A stretch of 9,300 nucleotides of DNA from Bacteroidales bacterium (lineage in GTDB: Bacteria > Bacteroidota > Bacteroidia > Bacteroidales > B39-G9), in the NCBI GenBank assembly GCA_023145555.1, contig JAGLDO010000212.1, positions 1-9,300 of the forward strand, read 5' to 3'. The position numbers and the translations under genes are program-made. The notes below the pieces were generated by a model. The model saw nothing but the letters and a program-made list of their open reading frames with translations. It made no database searches and had not been told where the DNA came from. This document shows, one piece after another, positions 1 through 6,657 of this stretch (within the stretch, counting starts at the first letter, position 1; the number at the start of each line of letters is the position of its first letter).

Positions 1-59
1 AAAACAGTATAAATAAAATTCTTAAATTAATAATAATGGCATTTGTTTTAGATTAAAAA

Positions 60-99
60 TTGTGTGATAATACCTTTTTTTTGTAATTTTGTGCTTTGA
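60..99 (+). promoter_or_regulatory. Predicted Bacteroidota-type promoter of gap
   Basis: TAATTTTG at 84-91 is an exact match to the Bacteroidota -7 consensus TAnnTTTG. A TTG at 60-62 lies 21 bases upstream, about where the -33 TTTG element is expected. The start of transcription would fall near 96-99, giving a leader of about 45 bases before the gap ATG. The consensus is established for Bacteroides primary sigma factor; its use here is inferred from sequence only. Confidence 0.6.
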
Positions 100-113
100 T
101 TTTAAAATAAATT

Positions 114-125
114 ATTAGTACTAAT
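114..125. repeat. Perfect 12-bp palindrome ATTAGTACTAAT in the gap leader
   Basis: ATTAGTACTAAT is its own reverse complement. It sits downstream of the predicted transcription start and 16 bases before the gap start codon. The same 12-mer occurs at 1225-1236, just past the gap terminator, beside a 13-base variant at 1214-1226. Position and symmetry would suit a repressor operator, but A+T-rich DNA also produces such words by chance. No regulator can be named. Confidence 0.4.
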
Positions 126-141
126 CATAAATTAAATTATT

Positions 142-1146
142 ATGGCAAAAATTAAAGTTGGAATAAACGGATTTGGTAGAATAGGAAGAAATGTTTTTAA
201 AATTGCATTAGAAAAGCCTGAAATTGAGATTGTTGGGATAAATGATTTAACAAATACTAAAACATTAGCACATTTACTAAAATACGATTCAACTCAAGGT
301 AAATTTAATGGCACAGTTGATTACGATGATGAAGGAGTAATTGTAAACGGAAAAAAAGTAATTGTTAGTGCAGAAAGAAGCCCTATTAATATACCATGGC
401 CTGTAAAACCTGATTTAGTAGTTGAATCAACCGGTATTTTCAGAGAAAAAGAAAGTCCAAAAGGAGGATATGGCGACCACTTAAAAAATGGTGCAAAAAA
501 AGTTATACTTACTGTTCCTGCAAAAGACCAAATTGATAACATGATTGTTTTAGGTGTAAATGACGAAGATATTAAAGAATCTGACGTTTGTGTTTCAAAT
601 GCATCATGTACAACCAACTGTTTAGCACCTGTTGCTAAAGTTCTAAATGATAAATTTGGTATTGTAAACGGATTTATGACAACTATACACTCATACACAA
701 ATGATCAATCAATATTAGATGCTCCTCATTCAGACTTAAGAAGAGCCCGTTCTGCTGCTGTGTCTCAAATACCAACAACAACAGGTGCTGCAAAAGCTGT
801 TGGCAAAGTTATCCCTTATTTAAAAGGAAAATTAGACGGTATGGCTGTAAGAGTTCCAACCCCAACAGGTTCTTTAGTTGACTTAGTTGTTAATCTTGAA
901 AAAGAAGCAACTGTTGAGGAAATAAATGCAGCAATGAAAAAAGCTGCAGAAGGTCCAATGAAAGGTATTTTATCTTATACTGAAGACCCTATTGTTTCTG
1001 TCGACATTATTCACGATAGTCACTCATCAATTTTTGATGCCCTTTCTACTATGGTTTCCGGGAAAACAGTAAAAGTTCTTTCTTGGTACGACAATGAATG
1101 GGGATATTCAAGCAGAGTTGTTGACTTAATTCCAAAACTTTTCTAA
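142..1146 (+). CDS. gap: Glyceraldehyde-3-phosphate dehydrogenase (type I)
   Basis: Cytoplasmic glycolytic and gluconeogenic enzyme, converting glyceraldehyde-3-phosphate, phosphate and NAD(P)+ to 1,3-bisphosphoglycerate. The 334 residues match the full family length. The N-terminal Rossmann fold opens with GINGFGRIGR (8-17), and Asp35 sits at the end of the second strand, where it favours NAD+. The active-site stretch SNASCTTNC (152-160) carries the catalytic Cys156, and the partner His183 lies in TTIHSYTND. The S-loop reads ILDAPHSDLRRARSAA (191-206), and the C-terminal WYDNEWGYS (316-324) is intact. The S-loop residue normally Leu187 in NAD-specific enzymes is Ala194 here, so cofactor preference is not fully settled. 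The ATG at 142 puts the Rossmann motif at the usual distance. The gene has its own predicted promoter and a strong terminator, so it appears monocistronic. Confidence 0.97.
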   Translation: MAKIKVGINGFGRIGRNVFKIALEKPEIEIVGINDLTNTKTLAHLLKYDSTQGKFNGTVDYDDEGVIVNGKKVIVSAERSPINIPWPVKPDLVVESTGIFREKESPKGGYGDHLKNGAKKVILTVPAKDQIDNMIVLGVNDEDIKESDVCVSNASCTTNCLAPVAKVLNDKFGIVNGFMTTIHSYTNDQSILDAPHSDLRRARSAAVSQIPTTTGAAKAVGKVIPYLKGKLDGMAVRVPTPTGSLVDLVVNLEKEATVEEINAAMKKAAEGPMKGILSYTEDPIVSVDIIHDSHSSIFDALSTMVSGKTVKVLSWYDNEWGYSSRVVDLIPKLF

Positions 1147-1166
1147 GTTTGCGAAAAAAAAATTCT

Positions 1167-1198
1167 ATAGCCTGAAGTTATCTTTAGGCTATTTTTTT
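1167..1198 (+). terminator. Intrinsic terminator of gap
   Basis: An 11-bp stem (ATAGCCTGAAG 1167-1177 with CTTTAGGCTAT 1182-1192, one G-U pair, loop TTAT) is followed at once by a run of seven T (1192-1198). It begins 20 bases after the gap stop codon. A run of nine A at 1154-1162 precedes the stem, so it could also terminate transcription on the minus strand, although no minus-strand gene is visible nearby. Confidence 0.9.
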
Positions 1199-1213
1199 AT
1201 TTTGAAAAAAATT

Positions 1214-1236
1214 ATTAGTAACTAATTAGTACTAAT
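1214..1236. repeat. Two overlapping ATTAGT(A)ACTAAT palindromes after gap
   Basis: ATTAGTAACTAAT (1214-1226, symmetric around a central A) overlaps ATTAGTACTAAT (1225-1236, a perfect palindrome) by two bases. The second is identical to the palindrome at 114-125 in the gap leader, and the flanking AAATTATTAGTA is also shared between the two places. A partial copy, ATTAGTAACAAT, is at 1444-1455 shortly before the next gene. The copies might be paired binding sites for one DNA-binding protein or relics of a duplicated A+T-rich segment. Confidence 0.45.
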
Positions 1237-1262
1237 AATATTAATAAAAAATTTATTTAAAC

Positions 1263-1389
1263 GCCACAGATTCACAGATTTTTTAAGAACAATTTAAATA
1301 CTGTAAAAAAATGTATTTAATAAATTAAGATCGAACAGTAATTCAAAGTATTTAATTTTTCAGGTTAATAAAATCTGTGAATCTGTGGC
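1263..1389. repeat. 127-base element bounded by perfect 20-base inverted repeats
   Basis: GCCACAGATTCACAGATTTT at 1263-1282 is exactly inverted at 1370-1389, enclosing 87 bases. Each arm contains a tandem 8-mer, CACAGATT twice. Inside lies a second, shorter inverted pair (TTAAATACT 1294-1302 with AGTATTTAA 1347-1355), so the whole element could fold as a nested cruciform or RNA hairpin. AAC flanks both outer ends (1260-1262 and 1390-1392), which could be a 3-base target duplication or chance. There is no reading frame of note and no T-tract after the right arm, which argues against a plain terminator. It is more G+C-rich at its ends than the surrounding spacer. This is most consistent with a MITE-like or REP-like dispersed repeat; that class is an inference. 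Confidence 0.75.
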
Positions 1390-1475
1390 AACCATATTAA
1401 ATTATTTCGTTTAAACAACATTGCCGGTTATTTATATAAACTGATTAGTAACAATTATTATAAAATTTAAACATC

Positions 1476-2891
1476 TTGAGAAAAAGAAGACAATTACCTT
1501 TTTTCGAAAAAATAAAAATTACGGACATAGGTGCTGAAGGAAAAGCAATTGCAAAAATAAACGACTTAATTGTTTTTATTCCATACGTTATACCAGGAGA
1601 TATTGTTGATATACAAATCAATAAAAAAAAGAAAAATTTTCTTGAGGGTTATGCTGTGAAATTTCATGAATATTCAGCAGACAGACAAGAACCTTTTTGT
1701 TCGCATTTTGGACTTTGCGGTGGTTGCAAATGGCAAATACTACCATATCCGGATCAATTGAAATTTAAACAGAAACAAGTTGTTGATAATCTGGAGAGAA
1801 TAGGTAAAATTAAATTAAAACAAGTTAATGACATTCTTCCTTCAGAGAAAACAACTTATTATAGAAATAAATTAGAATTTTCTTTTTCAAATAAAAGATG
1901 GTTAACAAACGATGAAATTGACAATGAAGGCAATGAAATAAAACAAATGAATGCTCTGGGCTTTCATATCCCTAAAAAATTTGATAAAATTTTAGATATT
2001 GATCATTGTTATTTGCAAAAGGAACCATCAAACAAAATTAGAATTGCTGTAAAAAATTATGCATTAGAAAACAACTTGTCGTTTTTCGATTTAAGAAAAC
2101 AAACAGGTTTCCTTCGCAATTTAATTATCAGAACATCGACCACGAATGAATTAATGGTAATTGTTTCTTTTTATTATGAAGATAAAGATGAAAGGGAAAA
2201 ATTATTAAACCATCTGTCAGGTAATTTTACTGAGATAACTTCATTAATGTACGTAATAAATTCAAAACCCAATGATAGCATTACAGACCTTGACATAAAA
2301 CTCTTTAAAGGAAACGATCATTTTTTTGAGATTATGGAGAATCTTAAATTTAAAATAGGTCCAAAATCATTTTATCAAACAAACTCTGAACAAGCTTATA
2401 ATTTATATAAAATTGTTAGAGAATTTGCCGATTTATCAGGTAACGAAAATGTTTACGATTTATATACAGGCACAGGTACAATAGCAAATTTTGTTGCTAA
2501 GCAATCAAAAAAAGTGATTGGCATTGAATATGTGAAAGAAGCTATTGAAGATGCTAAAATTAATTCAACACTAAATAAAATTAGCAACACCGAATTCTTT
2601 GCCGGAGATATAAAAGATATTTTATCTCAAGAATTTATTGATGAAAAGGGAAAACCAGATGTAATAATTATTGACCCTCCTCGCGCAGGGATGCACAAAA
2701 ATGTAATAGAAAGCATTTTATATGCAATGCCCGAAAAAATTGTTTATGTAAGTTGTAACCCTGCAACACAGGCTCGGGATATTAATTTATTATTAGATAA
2801 TTATTCTGTAGAAAAAATTCAACCTGTTGACATGTTCCCTCACACTCACCATGTTGAAAATGTAGCTTTATTAAAGCTTAAAATGGCATAA
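1476..2891 (+). CDS. rlmD: 23S rRNA (uracil-5-)-methyltransferase, RlmD/RumA family
   Basis: SAM-dependent enzyme forming 5-methyluridine in 23S rRNA. The 471 residues carry an N-terminal TRAM RNA-binding domain (about 8-65). A four-cysteine Fe-S set follows: Cys75, Cys81, Cys84 (CSHFGLCGGC) and Cys178. Next are the SFYQTN motif (298-303) and a Rossmann methyltransferase domain with SAM motif DLYTGTGTI (328-336). DPPRAG is at 400-405, the catalytic Cys427 is in VSCNPATQARD, and the general base Glu461 is in HHVENVALL. The Fe-S cysteines separate it from TrmA. RlmD (U1939), RlmC (U747) and dual-site RlmCD cannot be told apart by eye. The only plausible start is TTG at 1476: an in-frame stop lies at 1461-1463 and no ATG precedes the TRAM domain. 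No clear promoter or Shine-Dalgarno sequence was seen; it stands alone between gap and the regulator gene. Confidence 0.9.
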   Translation: MRKRRQLPFFEKIKITDIGAEGKAIAKINDLIVFIPYVIPGDIVDIQINKKKKNFLEGYAVKFHEYSADRQEPFCSHFGLCGGCKWQILPYPDQLKFKQKQVVDNLERIGKIKLKQVNDILPSEKTTYYRNKLEFSFSNKRWLTNDEIDNEGNEIKQMNALGFHIPKKFDKILDIDHCYLQKEPSNKIRIAVKNYALENNLSFFDLRKQTGFLRNLIIRTSTTNELMVIVSFYYEDKDEREKLLNHLSGNFTEITSLMYVINSKPNDSITDLDIKLFKGNDHFFEIMENLKFKIGPKSFYQTNSEQAYNLYKIVREFADLSGNENVYDLYTGTGTIANFVAKQSKKVIGIEYVKEAIEDAKINSTLNKISNTEFFAGDIKDILSQEFIDEKGKPDVIIIDPPRAGMHKNVIESILYAMPEKIVYVSCNPATQARDINLLLDNYSVEKIQPVDMFPHTHHVENVALLKLKMA

Positions 2892-2941
2892 AAGAAACAA
2901 ATAATAAAATCAACTTAATTTTTTAATTTGCAATTATTTTT

Positions 2942-2965
2942 TAAATTTGTATGTTTTTTAACATA
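2942..2965 (+). promoter_or_regulatory. Predicted promoter of the Crp/Fnr-type gene with a small dyad at the start site
   Basis: TAAATTTG at 2942-2949 fits the -7 consensus TAnnTTTG; a good -33 TTTG at the right spacing is not obvious, so the call is moderate. Immediately downstream, TATGTT (2950-2955) and AACATA (2960-2965) form a 6-bp dyad with a TTTT centre that would overlap the transcription start. A regulator could bind there, for example the gene's own product, but this is speculation. Confidence 0.4.
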
Positions 2966-3002
2966 AAATTAATTTCGGTTAAACTTAAACAAACAAAGTC
3001 AA

Positions 3003-3704
3003 ATGAATCTTAACGATATTAACTGTAGTGAATACTTAAATTCAAGCAATAGTATTTTTAATATATTATCAAACACAGAGAAAAACACTTTGCTAAAAAA
3101 CCACACACTATCTTCTTACAAAAAAAATGACGTGATTTTTAAAGAAGGTGAAATTCCAAATAGTATTCTATGTTTAATTGAAGGTAAAGTTAAGATATTA
3201 AAAAAAGGAGTTGGCGGAAGAAGCCAGATTCTCAAGATGACAAAACCTATTGACATTATTGGTTATCGAGCTTTACTAGCAGACGAACCATACATTTCGT
3301 CAGCTATAGCTCTCGAAGATACAATCATTTGCGCTTTTGATAAACAGGAACTTAAAGAATTAATTCATAACAATAACGATTTTGCCATAAAAATAATTCA
3401 GTTACTTTCATCAGAACTAGGATTTTCAAATAAAAAAATTGTTGCACTTACACAGAAACATATTAGAGGAAGACTTGCGGAAACAATACTTTTTTTAAAA
3501 AACACATATGGATTTGAAGAAGACAATTGCACTTTAAATATATGCTTATCTCGCGAAGACCTTGCCAACTTATCAAATATGACTACATCAAATGCTATTC
3601 GTACTTTATCAACATTTGCTAACGAAGCTGTAATATCTGTAAAAGGCAGAAAAATAAAAATTACAGATTTTAAAAAATTACAAAAAATTAACGATTTAGG
3701 GTAA
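3003..3704 (+). CDS. Crp/Fnr-family transcriptional regulator, effector unknown
   Basis: Cytoplasmic DNA-binding regulator of 233 residues with the family layout. A cyclic-nucleotide-binding-like beta-barrel covers about 18-115, a dimerisation helix about 118-150, and a winged helix-turn-helix about 155-222, with recognition helix MTTSNAIRTLSTF (193-205) and wing VISVKGRKIKI. In the phosphate-binding cassette IIGYRALLADEPYISSA (85-101), the Gly-Glu of Crp is Gly-Tyr and the cAMP-contacting Arg is Ile98, so cAMP binding is unlikely. The cysteines (8, 57, 110, 176, 181) do not form the N-terminal Fnr Fe-S cluster. The recognition helix has Ser196 where Crp and Fnr have a DNA-contacting Glu, but keeps Arg200, so the target site should differ from both. 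The overall pattern resembles the abundant uncharacterised Crp/Fnr paralogs of Bacteroidota. Target genes cannot be deduced. Confidence 0.88.
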   Translation: MNLNDINCSEYLNSSNSIFNILSNTEKNTLLKNHTLSSYKKNDVIFKEGEIPNSILCLIEGKVKILKKGVGGRSQILKMTKPIDIIGYRALLADEPYISSAIALEDTIICAFDKQELKELIHNNNDFAIKIIQLLSSELGFSNKKIVALTQKHIRGRLAETILFLKNTYGFEEDNCTLNICLSREDLANLSNMTTSNAIRTLSTFANEAVISVKGRKIKITDFKKLQKINDLG

Positions 3705-3786
3705 CACCTTTATTTGCAATAAACTAGACTAATTTAATAAATTTAAATCCTGTAAAAATATTGCATGTATAAATCTATTAAAAAAG

Positions 3787-3822
3787 TTTAATAAAAGCAA
3801 TAAATTTATATCTTTGTGCAAG
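3787..3822 (+). promoter_or_regulatory. Predicted promoter of the purH-mre unit
   Basis: TATCTTTG at 3809-3816 is an exact TAnnTTTG match, and TTTA at 3787-3790, 18 bases upstream, is a passable -33 element. Transcription would begin near 3822, leaving a leader of about 50 bases before purH. I see no purine riboswitch fold or recognisable purine-repressor box in that leader. Because purH and mreB are only 20 bases apart, this is the likely promoter for at least both genes. Confidence 0.55.
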
Positions 3823-3873
3823 TATATATCAAGCAACTGTTAAGTCTTTACAAAATTTTCATGATTTGGTAAA

Positions 3874-5397
3874 ATGAGTAGTTTAAAAAAAATAAAAACA
3901 GCCTTAATTTCTGTTTACAATAAAAACAATCTTGCCCCTCTAATAAAAAGACTAAATAAATTAAATATAAATATTTATTCAACCGGAGGGACTCAAAAAT
4001 TTATTGAAGACTTAGGTGTAAAAGTAACTTCAGTTGAAAGTCTTACAACATATCCATCAATATTAGGAGGAAGAGTTAAGACATTGCATCCAAAAATTTT
4101 TGGAGGCATATTATCTCGTCGCTCAAATGAAAATGATAAGAAAGAAATTAATAACTACGAAATACCTGAAATTGATTTAGTTATTGTTGACCTTTACCCT
4201 TTCAAAGAAACTGTTGCAAACGGAGCAAAAGAAGAAGACATAATTGAAAAAATTGATATTGGGGGAATTTCATTAATAAGAGCCGCAGCCAAAAATTATA
4301 AAGATGTACTCACAATAAGCTCTCGCAATCAATACAATATACTTTTAGACCTATTAAACAAAAACAATGGAGAAATATCAATAGAAGAACGTAAAATTTT
4401 TGCTCGTCAAGCATTTAATATTTCTTCTGATTATGATACTGCCATTTTCAAATATTTTAACAATGATAATCCAAATGTTTTTAAAGAAAGCATTTCAAAC
4501 TCAACAACCTTGAGATATGGAGAAAATCCTCATCAGCAAGGCATTTTCTTTGGGGAATTTGACAAAATGTTTGATAAACTTAACGGAAAAGAAATTTCAT
4601 ATAATAATTTGCTCGATATTGATGCTGCTGTAAGATTAATAAATGAATTTGATGAAACTACATTTGTAATTATGAAACATAATAATGCATGTGGTGTTGC
4701 ATCTCGAACAAAATTAGTTGAAGCCTGGAAAGAAGCACTATCTGGAGATCCTGTTTCTGCTTTTGGTGGTATCTTAATTACTAATAAAAAATTAGATACA
4801 GAAACTGCTATCGAAATAAACAAATTATTTTTTGAAGTAATAATAGCACCCGATTTTGAAAAAGAAGCTTTTGAAATATTACGACAAAACAAAAAAAGAA
4901 TAATCCTTATTCAAAAAGAATTTAATTTACCAAAAAATCAATTCAGATCACTTCTAAATGGAGTAATTACACAAAACTCCGATTTAAAAACTGAAAAGGA
5001 GAATGATTTTAAAGTAATAACAAAACATACACCAAGTAACAACAATATTAATGATTTAATATTTGCAAATAAGATTGTAAAACATTCAAAATCAAATTCA
5101 ATAGTTCTTGCAAAGAATAAAAAACTTTTAGCAAGTGGCGTTGGACAAACATCACGTGTTGATGCATTAAAACAAGCAATTGAAAAAGCAAATTCATTCG
5201 ACAATAACCTTGATGGAGGAGTTATGGCTTCTGACGCATTTTTTCCTTTTGGAGATTCTGTTGAAATTGCTCACAATGCAGGAATAACATCTGTTGTTCA
5301 ACCAGGTGGTTCAATACGAGATAAAGAATCAATTGATTTTTGCAATAATAATAACATGTCAATGGTTTTTACAGGAATAAGACATTTTAAACACTAA
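3874..5397 (+). CDS. purH: Bifunctional AICAR formyltransferase / IMP cyclohydrolase
   Basis: Catalyses the last two steps of de novo purine synthesis: formylation of AICAR with 10-formyl-tetrahydrofolate, then ring closure to IMP. The N-terminal cyclohydrolase (MGS-like) domain covers about 1-195, with STGGT (36-40), GGRVKTLHPK (65-74), DLYPF (106-110) and IDIGG (127-131). The C-terminal transformylase domain has RYGENPHQ (214-221), the catalytic Lys268-His269 in VIMKHNNACG, and SAFGG (295-299). It also has GVGQTSRVD (422-430), ASDAFFPFGD (452-461) and the canonical tail GIRHFKH (501-507). At 507 residues it is full length and no key residue is missing. The ATG at 3874 is followed directly by the expected first strand. 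A four-codon ATG-ATT-TGG-TAA at 3861-3872 just precedes it and is probably chance. It is probably co-transcribed with mreB. Confidence 0.97.
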   Translation: MSSLKKIKTALISVYNKNNLAPLIKRLNKLNINIYSTGGTQKFIEDLGVKVTSVESLTTYPSILGGRVKTLHPKIFGGILSRRSNENDKKEINNYEIPEIDLVIVDLYPFKETVANGAKEEDIIEKIDIGGISLIRAAAKNYKDVLTISSRNQYNILLDLLNKNNGEISIEERKIFARQAFNISSDYDTAIFKYFNNDNPNVFKESISNSTTLRYGENPHQQGIFFGEFDKMFDKLNGKEISYNNLLDIDAAVRLINEFDETTFVIMKHNNACGVASRTKLVEAWKEALSGDPVSAFGGILITNKKLDTETAIEINKLFFEVIIAPDFEKEAFEILRQNKKRIILIQKEFNLPKNQFRSLLNGVITQNSDLKTEKENDFKVITKHTPSNNNINDLIFANKIVKHSKSNSIVLAKNKKLLASGVGQTSRVDALKQAIEKANSFDNNLDGGVMASDAFFPFGDSVEIAHNAGITSVVQPGGSIRDKESIDFCNNNNMSMVFTGIRHFKH

Positions 5398-5417
5398 TTT
5401 TTAATTAAGAAAAATAG

Positions 5418-6440
5418 ATGGGATTTTTTTCATTTTTAACTCAAGAAATTGCAATCGATTTAGGAACGGCTAATACAATAATTATCAATAATGATAAAAT
5501 TGTTGTTGATGAACCTTCAATAGTTGCAATAGAACAGAATACAAAAAAATTGATAGCCGTAGGTACCCGAGCCCGACAAATGCAAGGGAAAACACCTGAC
5601 TATATTAAAACAATAAGACCTTTAAGAGATGGAGTAATTGCAGATTTTAATGCAGCTGAACAAATGATTCGAGGCATGATAAAAATGATTGATAATAAGC
5701 CACGATTATTTTCTCCTGCACTAAAAATTGTTATTTGTATTCCCTCAGGAAGTACTGAAGTAGAGTTACGCGCCGTAAGAGATTCGTCAGAGCATGCAGG
5801 AGGTAGAGAAGTTTATCTTATTTACGAACCAATGGCAGCGGCATTAGGTTTGGGTATTGATGTTGAAGCTCCTGAAGGAAATATGGTTGTTGATATAGGT
5901 GGAGGAACAACTGAAATTGCAGTTATTTCGTTAGGTGGTATTGTTAGCAATAAATCAATCCGTATTGCAGGTGATGATTTTACTGCTGATATTAAAGAAT
6001 ATATGAGGCATCAACATAACATAAAAATTGGAGAACGAACAGCCGAAAATGTTAAAATTAATGTTGGATCAGCTTTAACAGATATTGAAAATCCACCATC
6101 TGATTACATTGTTAGCGGTCCTCATCAAATGACTGCTCTTCCAATTGAAATTCCTGTTTCTTATCAGGAAATAGCACACTGTTTAGATAGATCTCTTAAT
6201 AAAGTTGAAGCCGCTATTTTATCTACTTTAGAACAAACACCTCCTGAATTATATGCAGATGTTTTAAAAAATGGAATTTATCTTACCGGTGGAGGAGCCT
6301 TACTAAGAGGTTTAGACAAAAGACTTAGCTCAAAAACAAAAATAAAATTTCACATAGCTGAAGATCCTCTTCATGCTGTTGCAAGAGGTACTGGTATTGC
6401 TCTTAAAAATGTTGATAAATTTCAATTTTTAATGAGATAG
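5418..6440 (+). CDS. mreB: Rod shape-determining protein MreB
   Basis: Bacterial actin that polymerises under the inner membrane and guides the elongasome. The 340 residues are full family length. The actin-fold nucleotide motifs are all present: phosphate-1 DLGTANT (14-20), the EPMAAALG segment with the ATPase-associated Glu137, phosphate-2 VVDIGGGTTEIAVISLGG (157-174), and the adenosine motif GIYLTGGGALLRGLD (286-300). The first residues MGFFSFLTQ are hydrophobic and suit the membrane-binding N-terminus known for MreB. It begins 20 bases after purH with no terminator between, so it is likely read from the purH promoter. It is followed by a 217-base spacer with a hairpin before mreC. It indicates a rod-like or elongating cell, or at least retained lateral-wall synthesis. 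Confidence 0.97.
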   Translation: MGFFSFLTQEIAIDLGTANTIIINNDKIVVDEPSIVAIEQNTKKLIAVGTRARQMQGKTPDYIKTIRPLRDGVIADFNAAEQMIRGMIKMIDNKPRLFSPALKIVICIPSGSTEVELRAVRDSSEHAGGREVYLIYEPMAAALGLGIDVEAPEGNMVVDIGGGTTEIAVISLGGIVSNKSIRIAGDDFTADIKEYMRHQHNIKIGERTAENVKINVGSALTDIENPPSDYIVSGPHQMTALPIEIPVSYQEIAHCLDRSLNKVEAAILSTLEQTPPELYADVLKNGIYLTGGGALLRGLDKRLSSKTKIKFHIAEDPLHAVARGTGIALKNVDKFQFLMR

Positions 6441-6497
6441 TTTGTTTTTTATTTATTGTAAATTTAATTTGTGTTCTTTTACTTGTAATTGTTTAAT

Positions 6498-6534
6498 CTC
6501 ATTTGGTAATTAAATATTTTAATTACTAAATGAG
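6498..6534. repeat. 17-bp hairpin/palindrome in the mreB-mreC spacer
   Basis: CTCATTTGGTAATTAAA (6498-6514) and TTTAATTACTAAATGAG (6518-6534) pair over 17 bp with one G-U pair (one mismatch as DNA) and a TAT loop. There is no T-run after it on either strand, so it is not a standard intrinsic terminator. Lying 57 bases past the mreB stop, it could protect the 3' end of a processed purH-mreB message, act as a partial attenuator before mreC, or be an operator. The rest of the 6441-6657 spacer is featureless A+T-rich sequence; I see no convincing TAnnTTTG promoter for mreC there. Confidence 0.7.
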
Positions 6535-6657
6535 TACAATTAATTGATTGTGAATAATTTAACGAACAAAAAGAATTGTTTACACATAAAGAATTATAAT
6601 TTATACGAAATTAATAAATGCTTGATGATTTGTTTGAATATTTTTTACTTGTTATAA

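Noticed and set aside
321..698. 125-codon open frame on the minus strand inside gap
   Set aside because: It lies wholly antisense to an intact gap gene and has no recognisable domain; shadow of gap codon structure.
3861..3872. ATG-ATT-TGG-TAA mini-frame immediately before purH
   Set aside because: Too short to judge; no sign of regulatory design.
3705..3873. Possible terminator or riboswitch between the Crp/Fnr gene and purH
   Set aside because: Apart from the predicted promoter, I found no stable stem with a T-tract and no purine riboswitch features; the near-palindrome GTTAAGTCTTTAC (3839-3851) is imperfect and unremarkable.
4533..5204. Two open frames (119 and 88 codons) on the minus strand inside purH
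   Set aside because: Both are antisense to conserved transformylase motifs and resemble no family; shadows of purH.
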